Shown here piece by piece: positions 34,213-43,000 of a stretch of 64,000 nt of DNA (position 1 is its first letter; each line of letters opens with the position of its first letter). The position numbers and the translations under genes are program-made. The stretch is taken from NCBI RefSeq assembly GCF_011759605.1, contig NZ_JAAOYX010000001.1:1488001-1552000 (forward strand). The letters are read 5' to 3'. This DNA comes from Luteibacter sp. SG786. GTDB taxonomy: Bacteria; Pseudomonadota; Gammaproteobacteria; Xanthomonadales; Rhodanobacteraceae. The notes under the pieces are model-generated. The model had not been told where the DNA came from. It did not search any database and saw nothing but the letters and a program-made list of their open reading frames with translations.

Positions 34213-36384
34213 ATGCGCGTGCTATCGGTTTGCCTGATCATGGTAGGGACTGCGGCACCCTTCGCTGCCAACGCTGCAAACAAGGTCTGGGCAGAGTTCC
34301 CGCTGGGATCCATTGAATCGGGTATACGTGCGGAGGGGCAGGGCCGCCGTATCGAATTGGCCACAATCGGCCTTATTGCACCTGATTCGCTGTTCCATCC
34401 GCATATGAGCCACTGCAGCGAGCTAGCGCTGGCATCGGCCGGAATCCAACTTCGACTCAGCGTCCGCGAGGCCGATGGCCTGGACACTGTGGTTACCGAC
34501 ATGGCCGCCTCAGGCGTAACGATGACAGTGGAAGGTATAAACGCCCTAAGTTCTGAACGCATATCCAAACTATCGAGACTGATGCGTGGAGCAACTGATG
34601 TAGTCAAGGCAGGCATGAAAACCTGCATCGGGCATGAAGCTGAAACGATTAATGAGAAGATATTTGTCGCGTTCTCGATCCATGAGTGTGCCGATTACAT
34701 CAAGCTATGTACCTGGGATATTCGCTCGCGAATCACGCCGCCACATTACGGAGGTGTCTTTGAGCGCGTGTACAGTTGGGCAACCGCTTCGCAACCAAGA
34801 TCGCTAAATGAGTGGGTTGAAGCGACCGAGTCGGGAGACGTTATTAGCACCAACACGACCGGGTGGGTTATGTACCAAGATTGGCCCGAGGCGCCTGCTC
34901 AAGACATTGCTATTGCCGATCTTGAGCGACTAGTAGTCTATGCTAGGTCTCAAAACAGTGAGCGCATCAGCTATGTCGTTCCAGCAATTGCAGGCTTGCA
35001 CAGAGAAACGGCGTTGCGCTTTCTGGACGAGCTATCAGAGCCATTCGCGTCAATGCAGCTGTTGCCATCAGGTGGCGACGTACTGAACTTCATCTCCGAT
35101 GAACTAGGACGCAGTCGTATTAAGGATTGCGCTCAACTTCGAGGCAAGTTCAGACCGGATGATATCGGTAAATGTGCCGGTTTCGAACTGGACGACGCCG
35201 AGGTGTATCAGTGTCTCTCAGGACAGCGATGTCTTCCGAAGCTCCGAGATTCGGCATTCGCTCCACTCCTGGCGCTAAGCAAGCCATTGGATCTAAATAG
35301 CCTTCTGAAGAACACCGATATACCTAGATTAGGCATTGATATGCCGTATCAGGACTGGTTGCAAAAGGCGCAGGCATGTCGCGATGAGGCAAACAAGGAA
35401 GCCAGTGTTGATTGTCTCATGCGAAATACGATGGATAGTCGAGCCTATGGGACGTTCGCGTGTGCGCGTGACGCAATCGGTCCAGGAAAAGACAAAGCGC
35501 TTCTCGAGTGTGCAAAGCGCAACGTAGGTGAAGCCATGAAGCGCCTAATGGAATGTGTTGAGGGCGCAACTCTTGTCCCGAGCGATATGGCCTACTGCGC
35601 GGTTGAGGAATCCATTCCAGATCACTTAAGGGCGGCCGTCGATTGCATCCGCCTAGAGAAACCTGAATTCGACGCGGCTTCCTGTATCGCCGGTGCTTCC
35701 CTGGGGAAGCGCCAGAAGCACTTCCTCGACTGTTACCTGGGAAATCACGACGCACCAAAGGCCGCTGTAATGTGCGCCATCGCGCCCGATCTTCCTAGTG
35801 GCGCACAAATGACTCTTGAGTGTCTTCAGCCTGGGGTCAACTGGCAAAGCGCAGCTGCATGTATCGCGACGCATAAGCTAGCGTTAGATGGTGAATTTGG
35901 ACGAGTTGTCGCGTGCGGTCTGTCTAGCGGCGGCACGGTCGTAGGCACGGTTACTTGCGCCGCGGGGTCGCATCTCAGACCCGAGCAGGCGATCGCGCTT
36001 CAGTGTGCGGCAACTGCCACGACCGGTCCGGGGTACCTCGTCTGCACAGGAGGTCTCCTGACGTTAAACGAGTATGCAAAGTGCAGAAAGACCCGCATTG
36101 GCAAGGACAACTGCTTCGGTGAAAACAACGAGATACGCCGCTTCATCCGTGCACTAGGCTTGCCAGATGCAGGACCGAACTCGATCGCGGCCCGGATGGG
36201 AAATCTGTACCTAGATATAGTCAACGTCCAGATCGCGACACTTGAGGGCGCAGCCAAGCTGGGCAAGAAGGCTGGCGAGGAATTGTCTAATGCCGTTGCG
36301 AAGGCCGGCAAGGCACTAGCCGATGGTAGCGAATCGATCCTCAAGGAAGGTGGACGCGTTCTGTGCAGATTCGTCGGATGTTGA
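34213..36384 (+). CDS. Large secreted protein with Cys-periodic repeats
   Basis: A 723-residue exported protein (signal peptide MRVLSVCLIMVGTAAPFAANA) of no family known to me. The first 380 residues are mixed alpha/beta. From about 389 to 634 a degenerate unit of about 30 residues repeats at least eight times: Cys, 11-15 residues, Cys, about 15 residues, then the next Cys (FAC..., LLEC, MEC, AYC, VDC, ASC, LDC, VMC and so on). The tail is rich in Ala, Lys and Glu and probably helical. ATG 34186 would add nine residues before the signal. The next gene starts inside its stop. Confidence 0.75.
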   Translation: MRVLSVCLIMVGTAAPFAANAANKVWAEFPLGSIESGIRAEGQGRRIELATIGLIAPDSLFHPHMSHCSELALASAGIQLRLSVREADGLDTVVTDMAASGVTMTVEGINALSSERISKLSRLMRGATDVVKAGMKTCIGHEAETINEKIFVAFSIHECADYIKLCTWDIRSRITPPHYGGVFERVYSWATASQPRSLNEWVEATESGDVISTNTTGWVMYQDWPEAPAQDIAIADLERLVVYARSQNSERISYVVPAIAGLHRETALRFLDELSEPFASMQLLPSGGDVLNFISDELGRSRIKDCAQLRGKFRPDDIGKCAGFELDDAEVYQCLSGQRCLPKLRDSAFAPLLALSKPLDLNSLLKNTDIPRLGIDMPYQDWLQKAQACRDEANKEASVDCLMRNTMDSRAYGTFACARDAIGPGKDKALLECAKRNVGEAMKRLMECVEGATLVPSDMAYCAVEESIPDHLRAAVDCIRLEKPEFDAASCIAGASLGKRQKHFLDCYLGNHDAPKAAVMCAIAPDLPSGAQMTLECLQPGVNWQSAAACIATHKLALDGEFGRVVACGLSSGGTVVGTVTCAAGSHLRPEQAIALQCAATATTGPGYLVCTGGLLTLNEYAKCRKTRIGKDNCFGENNEIRRFIRALGLPDAGPNSIAARMGNLYLDIVNVQIATLEGAAKLGKKAGEELSNAVAKAGKALADGSESILKEGGRVLCRFVGC

Positions 36385-36866
36385 ATCAAAGAGTAATAAG
36401 TGCCATCGCTTGCGCGCTAGTTGCGACAACCTGCTGCGCTATGGCGGTGGCGGTGGATGAGCCATCGAAATCGGAGAAGGGCGGGCGGCCCCGGGTGGAC
36501 AGGCAGACGTTAGCGTCGCTAGATACCCCGGCCTGTCAGGCCTTCCTGGAAATCTCTGTTGTGCAGCCGAGCATTGATGCGTGCGTGGCGGATCCGAAGA
36601 AGCGGGAGACCCTTCATCAATTGAGCGAGCGTTACATGAGATTTTTGCATCAAGGCGAGCGAGTTTCAGGCGGCGATCTCGCGCGTGCGTCACAGACTTG
36701 CCCGCCGACTGCGCCGGTGAACTGCGAAGTAGCGCTTGAGGCGCTTAACGGCCTGAAGCACCGCGATGACCTGCTCCGGGATTCCAGCTTGGCAGATCCG
36801 CCTACGATCTCAGCGCCGCAAAGGGAGGGCACAGTTAGTGATTTCTATGGTGAGAAGGCAAAGTAA
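36378..36866 (+). CDS. Small secreted protein of unknown function
   Basis: A 162-residue protein starting at ATG 36378, which overlaps the preceding stop (ATGTTGA). A signal-like segment (VISAIACALVATTCCAMAVAV) is followed by a polar mature part with Cys residues (PACQAFLEI, DACVAD, QTCPPTAPVNCEVAL). I recognise no domain. It probably belongs to the same transcription unit as the two preceding secreted proteins, which together form a cysteine-rich secreted set. Confidence 0.6.
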   Translation: MLNQRVISAIACALVATTCCAMAVAVDEPSKSEKGGRPRVDRQTLASLDTPACQAFLEISVVQPSIDACVADPKKRETLHQLSERYMRFLHQGERVSGGDLARASQTCPPTAPVNCEVALEALNGLKHRDDLLRDSSLADPPTISAPQREGTVSDFYGEKAK

Positions 36867-36951
36867 ATAGTTTACATAATATACATTATGCGCTCTTGTA
36901 CGTTAGCTTCGCCGCGTGGTCAGGACTGTCGAGACCCGCTTAGGTGGCGAG

Positions 36952-37605
36952 TTATGGAGCGCGGCGCCCTTTCGAAACATCGGCGTCTCCAGGGATTGGG
37001 CGGTTGTCTGTCTCGCGAGTCAGTAGGTCCGACAAAGGCATAGCACGGGCGATCTGCAAAACGCGCCGGGTTTCTGAGGCTATTTCTTCCCGAACCCTAA
37101 CCTCCAGTGTTCCGGCTAGATCCCTCAGGCGCTCGACTCTACCGCTCGACAGTGAAACGTATCTACCCGTATCGACAGCGATTGATTTCACTTCGGTTGG
37201 TGCGAATTGCGGGTGGAGATAAGCGAACACCTGATTGTCTTCGAAAGCGTTTGCCGAGTGGGCAATGAACTTGTCTCGCAAGCTCTTGAAATACTGGTGG
37301 GCCTTCTGATCATCAGGCGGCAGCCGCTTCATCCAGGCCAATGGAATAGGCCGGCGTACGCCTGAGCCAAACGTCCGGCCATATTTAACCACCGAGGCGA
37401 ACGACATTTCCCCGGCCATCCACATGGCGTCAAGATATTTTTGAGGCGCTTGTTCTGGGGAAGGAACGGCGGACATCAACTCAAGGCACTTGCCGCACAA
37501 CCGTACTACGTCGCGTAGATCGTGCTCGATCCCATGGAGGTCGGCCAGCCACTGGGCCTCTTTGATGGAAAAATCGACCCTGCCGGGTATATCAAAGGAG
37601 TTCAT
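36952..37605 (-). CDS. Hypothetical protein with a HEPN-like motif
   Basis: A predicted 217-residue protein, start ATG 37605 (MNSFDIPGRV). The frame is open up to 37728, but that part reads through the tandem repeats. Helical segments surround FKSLRDKFIAHSANAF, which fits the HEPN-type 'RNxxxH/RDKxxAH' pattern (R, five residues, H). HEPN proteins are often RNases in toxin or defence modules. The family is not otherwise recognised, and no partner antitoxin is evident. Confidence 0.5.
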   Translation of the reverse strand: MNSFDIPGRVDFSIKEAQWLADLHGIEHDLRDVVRLCGKCLELMSAVPSPEQAPQKYLDAMWMAGEMSFASVVKYGRTFGSGVRRPIPLAWMKRLPPDDQKAHQYFKSLRDKFIAHSANAFEDNQVFAYLHPQFAPTEVKSIAVDTGRYVSLSSGRVERLRDLAGTLEVRVREEIASETRRVLQIARAMPLSDLLTRETDNRPIPGDADVSKGRRAP

Positions 37606-37680
37606 CGGAGACGCCCTATTATCGATAGCAACCCATTCTACTTGGCCTGATGCGGCACCCAAACGTTTGACACGGCAATC

Positions 37681-37770
37681 GTGTCGCGAACCCAAAATTG
37701 TATGACTCAATGCGTCGCAAACCGACATTTGTACGCTTTACTGCGTCGCGAACGGACAAGTCAAAACGCT
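37681..37770. repeat. 31-bp tandem repeats
   Basis: Three units follow each other with a 31-bp period, starting at 37681, 37712 and 37743. Each begins GYGTCGCRAACSSAMA; units 1 and 2 match at about 21 of 31 positions. A further diverged copy probably precedes them at about 37651. Clustered degenerate repeats of this kind occur at the ends of Tn7/Mu-like transposons (transposase-binding sites) and in iteron origins. No transposase is present in the window. Confidence 0.65.
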
Positions 37771-37991
37771 TCCTCGCATCGTTCCATGGCTTGAGCATGC
37801 CCGCCGCGGAGGTCGCCCCCTACGCTGTCGAACTGCCACTGTATACCGGAGGGTGAAGCGAACGCTTCCCTGCGTGCACGGGATAACATCCCCCAATCGA
37901 TCTTTGCTACCTCAAGGCGCATTTTCATGCCAAAGCTGCCGCCGTAGACCACTCGAAGCTGCCGCATCGATGAAACGTTAGACTTCTCCAC
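37761..37991 (-). CDS. Small uncharacterised ORF
   Basis: A 76-codon frame starting with GTG at 37991 inside the end of the DUF4062-like fragment and ending in the tandem repeats. It codes for VVYGGSFGMKMRLEVAKIDWG and a hydrophilic tail. No family is recognised. The overlap with its neighbour (14 bases) and the continuous strand make a real product or a gene remnant about equally likely. Confidence 0.3.
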   Translation of the reverse strand: MEKSNVSSMRQLRVVYGGSFGMKMRLEVAKIDWGMLSRARREAFASPSGIQWQFDSVGGDLRGGHAQAMERCEEAF

Positions 37992-38583
37992 TCCCGTCCG
38001 ATTTCTGCTTATTACTAACTACGATATCAGCCAAGATCGTTTCGAATGTCATGAGCCCATCGACGGCATTATCAAGTGGCATAGGAGTGCCTCGGCTCAG
38101 TAAAAATGCCGCTGCCATGTTGTCACCGCCGAAGATCAACTCTAGCGCCTCCCGTAAGATTGCATCGGGTACGTCGTACTTAAAGATTCCAGATGTGCGC
38201 TGCTTCAAATATTCGAATCGGGGTGGCGTAAGCGGACTGCGCTCAACGGCATTTGCGGCAATTTGGGAGAGAACTTCCGCTGTCGGCTCCTTGGCGATAG
38301 CGCTAGTCAATCGCACTACATCCTGAGTGACCTTGGCAGCAAGATCTTCAGGCGACGAAAAGAAGTTGACCACATGGGACTTTTTAAGCCCAGCCTTGAG
38401 GCTACGCAGCATTTCTGCCAAAGATCCGATATCTACATGCTTAGGAAGGACGAGATGCGCCTCTTCATCTATGACGTAGATGAGGCTTCGGAGCCGAATT
38501 ATTTGGGCCTCTTCGTATTCGAGATGCCTGCCCAGCCCTTCCCTCGCGTCAACCGGCCAGGCATTGGCCGAAAGCCGCCCCAC
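37978..38583 (-). pseudogene. 5'-truncated DUF4062/TIR-like protein
   Basis: The first 90 residues look like the C-terminal half of a DUF4062 domain: LEYEEAQIIRLRSLIYVIDE is followed by a loop and by a helix like LRSLKAGLKKSH, then SSPEDLAAKVTQDVVRL. Full DUF4062 domains start with 'VFISST' about 60-80 residues earlier, and nothing like that is seen upstream (38584-38790 holds no gene). The start at 38583 therefore looks artificial. DUF4062 occurs in NACHT/STAND proteins linked to defence. The last 110 residues are unrecognised. Confidence 0.5.
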
Positions 38584-38790
38584 CCTGCCGATTCCGGGAG
38601 GTTTAAGTGCGATGTCATGGACGCGCGAACAACAACCTGTTTGCGCGGACAGAAGGGGCGGCTTTCTGGAAGGTCATGGTTCGCGTATCGCCCGGTGACG
38701 CCGGACCTCTCCGGCATCACGTACGCAACGAACTGTCCTGCTTCTCGATAAACGACAGGCTCAGCAGCGGGCCGGTACAGCGCCGGACTG

Positions 38791-39564
38791 TCAGTGAACA
38801 AGGATGTCGCTTGCCGCCCTGTCCGGCAACGGCACGGCACCGTCGTTGGCCGCCGGCGTCGCCAATCGGGTCAGCCCTTCCCCATCACTGCCCTGCCGTG
38901 CCTTGCGCTTTCTTGCTGAGGCGAGCAGGTCGCACTGGTAGACGAGCCGCTCGGAGAAGCCCTTTGCCAGCGCCGGGCCGATTGCAATGACGATGCCCGC
39001 ACCTATAAAGGCTCCAAGGACGGGTGACCCAGGCTCGACCCATTTGAGATCACTGAGCACCTTCCAAAGGGTCACCGTTGACAACGCGCTGGTCACCACT
39101 GCCGACTTGTCGCCTAGCACCGACGCCATCCGCGACTGACCCGCATCGAGTCTTGCGCGGTACTGCGCCTCGACGTCCTCGAGCGCATCATCGTCAAACA
39201 CTGCGAGTGCCTCGACCTGCGGGGTGCGGTGATCAAGCCGGGCAAGCTGATGGTGTGCCTCATCTTCCGCTCGGTGCGCGCGGCGCGTCCACCGGACAAT
39301 CAAGTCGGCCGACGAGTAGGTGAATCCGGCGATGATGCTGGCCAGGGCAAACGCCAGACCGGGCCATTTGATCCATCCAGGCAGAGGACCCATTGCAAAG
39401 CGGACTGCCCAAAGAACGAGCATCGTGGCGAAGCCCAAAGCGAAAACCCATGCAGCTACCCGTTCAATGCGTTTTTCGGCCTGCTCCTTCTGTCCGGGGT
39501 TTTTAAGCGGTCGGTAGGGCAACGCCTCGGACAGGAGGCGGATGATGGCGTGTCGCTGGCTCAT
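38791..39564 (-). CDS. Hypothetical membrane protein
   Basis: A 257-residue protein starting at ATG 39564 with GGGGAG seven bases upstream. Two hydrophobic segments near residues 35-80 (VAAWVFALGFATMLVLWAVRF and WPGLAFALASIIAGFTYSSAD) are followed by a charged helical stretch and another hydrophobic pair at about 180-215. It is convergent with nothing and divergent from the large HTH-NTPase gene. No family is known to me. The 464-bp region 39565-40028 has no gene; it contains the divergent promoters. Confidence 0.55.
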   Translation of the reverse strand: MSQRHAIIRLLSEALPYRPLKNPGQKEQAEKRIERVAAWVFALGFATMLVLWAVRFAMGPLPGWIKWPGLAFALASIIAGFTYSSADLIVRWTRRAHRAEDEAHHQLARLDHRTPQVEALAVFDDDALEDVEAQYRARLDAGQSRMASVLGDKSAVVTSALSTVTLWKVLSDLKWVEPGSPVLGAFIGAGIVIAIGPALAKGFSERLVYQCDLLASARKRKARQGSDGEGLTRLATPAANDGAVPLPDRAASDILVH

Positions 39565-39979
39565 GGGTGACTCCCCTGGGTAAGGTTTGCGGTGCACTGT
39601 GCGCCGCAAAGCGAGTGTGCACAGCCCCGTCTCAAATTCCGGGATTTGAGCAAGAGGTCGTCCACGCAAAGCCGGTAGGACGATTCCTATAAGGCCGCTA
39701 GTGAGTGGGGCGGCGACGGTCGGGACAGAAGGCTGCGGTTGTGCGACCCGGTGCAAAGCGACTGCTCAGGCCCTGCTTTCGCCAAAGGCCTAATCCTGAC
39801 GGCCAAGGGTCTACCAGGCGCATCGCGCCTTGGCCAGAGGTGGCAATCCCTCTCACAGCGGCTTCTGGCCGCCGGGAAGGCAGGTCGTGCCGCCCAATGC
39901 CATAGAGGCCAACCTCGTCTGCGAGCGCTGAAACCATTCTTTAGAATTAAGTATCTAAGTTGATCAAGCGAGCCAGGCT

Positions 39980-40008
39980 TTGACAAGTTGGGTCAAATGT
40001 GAGGCTAT
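39980..40008 (+). promoter_or_regulatory. Candidate promoter for the HTH-nuclease-NTPase gene
   Basis: A perfect TTGACA -35 element (39980-39985) is followed after 17 bases by the weaker -10 region GGCTAT (40003-40008). The -35 overlaps an inverted repeat (TTTGAC-N7-GTCAAA). Transcription would start only a few bases upstream of the ATG at 40029, giving a very short or absent leader. Confidence 0.35.
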
Positions 40009-40025
40009 TACACCATCATGGTGTA
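40009..40025. promoter_or_regulatory. Perfect palindrome before the start codon, candidate autoregulatory operator
   Basis: TACACCA-TCA-TGGTGTA lies three bases before the ATG at 40029. Its size and symmetry suit an XRE-type HTH dimer, and the encoded protein begins with such a domain. No Shine-Dalgarno sequence lies before the ATG. The sequence also holds a 4-codon ORF (ATG 40019, MVYK) whose stop overlaps the ATG of the gene (ATGA). Confidence 0.6.
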
Positions 40026-40028
40026 TAA

Positions 40029-43000
40029 ATGAAAAAGCAAATCAAGCAAACTGCCCCTTCGAAATCTGAAGCCGAGCCCATGACGCCGGCGGACATCCGT
40101 CGTATCCGCGAGAGCCTTGGCCTGAATCAGGTCGAAGCGGGTGAATTGCTGGGCGGCGGCATCCGCGCCTTCCAAAAGTACGAGAGCGGCGCGATAACGC
40201 CGGCGGCTGCCACGATCAGCCTCTTACGCATCCTCGACGCCGACGCTACGGCCCTCGGCGCACTAACCGGTATACATGTCCCTATTCAGCAGACAGGGCT
40301 TCGGCCCTTCGAGATAACCGGAGCGCATGTCAGTGCCCTAACCGATCGCTTCCTCGTTGTACTGACGCGGCGCCTGCTTTCGGCTGAGGCCGCGAAGAAC
40401 CGCATCCCACCCGACAACATCCATGTCGCCTCGGTGCTGACGGCTGCAGATGGCGGCGAAGATGCACATATTACTTGGGAGAACGGCCCGGAGCGCACAT
40501 CCTACCTGCCGAGCCGCAACTGCATCCTTCAGGTAAAGGCTGCCGCCATCACGCCGGGCAAGGCAGCGAAGGACGTTCTGACCGCAGCAGGTGACCTAGA
40601 GCCGGTCATACGCGAGACGCTCGAAGCGGGCGGCAACTACATCATGCTGTGCAATCGCGCCTATGTTAGGCGTGAAGTCGTGAAGCGCGTCACCGCCGTG
40701 CTCGAAGCAATTCATGCCCAGGGCGTTGCCGCCAAGGCCTCACAAATCGCCTTCCGTGACGCGGATCAGATCGCCACCTGGGTGAATGAGCATCCGCAAG
40801 TCGCCACCTGGGTTCAAGAGCAAACGCAACCGAGCCTCGCCACCACCTTCCGCACCTACATGCATTGGGCAGGTCGGCACGAGCATGAGACCCCGTTCGT
40901 CGATGACGACCGCCTCGCGGCCGTGCGTGCCGGCGTCCGTCCGGTGGTCGAGAAGGAGCGCGAAGTTGTTCGCATCGTCGGCCTGTCCGGCCTCGGCAAA
41001 TCTCGCCTCGTTCTGGAAGCATTCGCCGATGACGATGAGACCGGCATCCGGACCGGCGACCTCGTGCTTTACGGTGTAGAGACGGAGCTTGGCTCGACCA
41101 CCGTCAAAGGTGCGGTGCAGTCCCTGGCGGATCTTGGCAAGCGTGCGGTCGTCGTCGTCGACCGGTGCAGTGAGGAGACACACCAAGACCTTGCCGCGAT
41201 GGTGAAACGCTCCAGCAGTCGTCTGTCGCTTATCACCATCGACCATGAGGTGCCCGGCGGATCGTTGGGTAAAAACATTGATCGTGAGGGGCCGGTCGAA
41301 ATGCTGCCGAACGACACTCTACTTATCAAGCCCGCCAAGAACTCCCTCATCGAAGCCCTCATTAAGAACCTACAACCTGGGCTGCCCACCCAGGACGTGC
41401 GCCGCCTGGTGAAGTTCGCCGGCGGCTTTCCGCAGATGGCCGTCTTGAGTGCGGAGGCGTGGGTCGCTGACATCTCGCTCGCCACCGTTACGCAGGACTT
41501 CCTCATTGAACAGGTTGTCATTGGGCGGCGCGGCACGAATAAGGAAGAGCTTCTGCAAGGCGCGAAGCTGCTAAGTGTTTTCGGCTTGGTGGGATTTCGC
41601 GGCGAAGCGGAGGCAGAGCTGGCCCAGGTCGCGGCCTTGGCGGGCACTTTGCCGGAAGACCAGCTGAGGGCAACGTTCGTCGATCTCGCCCGCCGCCGAG
41701 TGGCGCAACCGCGTGGCCGCTTTGTTACGGTCCAGCCCCGCCCCATCGCGCACAGCCTTGCCGAGCGGCAATGGCAGGAATGGGGGCCTCAGAAATGGGA
41801 CGAGGTGCTTACGCAGGCGCCGCCGCTGTTGCGTCGCCGTGCGGCCAAGCAACTGGCACTCCTTAACCAGTCGCGCATCTCGCTCGACGTGACCCGCCAT
41901 GTGTGCCGCGTCGGCGGCCCGCTCGACTCCTATGACGCCATCTGTAACGGCGCGAACGCGAGCGTCATCGACAGTCTGTCGGAGATCGACGCCAGGGCGA
42001 CTGGCGAGTTGCTTGAACGTGTGTTCGACACGTTGCCCAATGGCGCGCTGAAGGACTTTGGCGGTGATGCGCGAAGTGAAATCCGATGGGCGGCGCAACG
42101 CATCGCTTTCGTGCCCGCGACTTTCGAGCTTGGCGCTCGATTGCTGTTCCGCCTGGCGATGGCGGAAAACGAGACCTGGAGAAACAATTGTACCGGTCAG
42201 TTCAAGTCGCTGTTTCCTGCCTATCTCGGCGATACTGCGGCGGATGGGGATGCGCGCCTGGCGCTGCTCGACGACCTGATCGATCAGGATATCCCTGAGC
42301 AAAATACGTTGCTCGCTGCAGCGCTCGAAAGCGGCGCGGAAGTGCAGCATTTCTCGCGCTCGGTCGGCATCGAGAGCCATGGGTTACGCAAGGCGCTCGA
42401 ACCGTGGAACCCGAGCAATAAGGTTGCGGTCGATTACATCCTAGAGTGCCTTGAACGTCTCCTACGGTTCGCGCTGATTGACGACACAGCGGGCGAGATC
42501 GCGAAAAAGGCACTCGCCAACGACATTCGCGGACTGATCCTCGTTGGTTTCCTGGACTTTGTGGAAAAGGCCGTGACGCAACTCGTACAGGCCCAAGGCC
42601 GCTACTGGCCCCGGGCCATGGCCTCCCTTGGCGATGTCATCACCTATGACGCCGCTGGCATGACGCAAGAGGACCTTGCGCGGGTATATTCGATACTCGC
42701 CATGGTGTCACCTGACGACTTGAGCGGACGGCTCAAGCTGCTCGTGACTGAGATGCCATGGGACTACCCTTGCGACGAGAAGCTAGACTTCAATGAACGT
42801 GAGGTGCGTCAGCAGGAAACGATTGCGGAACTCGCCGTCGAGGCGCTCGCACAGCCCGAGGTGTTAATTGCGGAGCTTCCGGCGCTAAGCACCGGCGAGC
42901 AGCGCATGGCAGGATCTTTCGGCACGGCCCTGGCGGCGAACGCGAACGACAAGGTTAGTTGGCTGTGGAGGGTGGTAAAGGCCTACCGCGCTGCGCCTTC

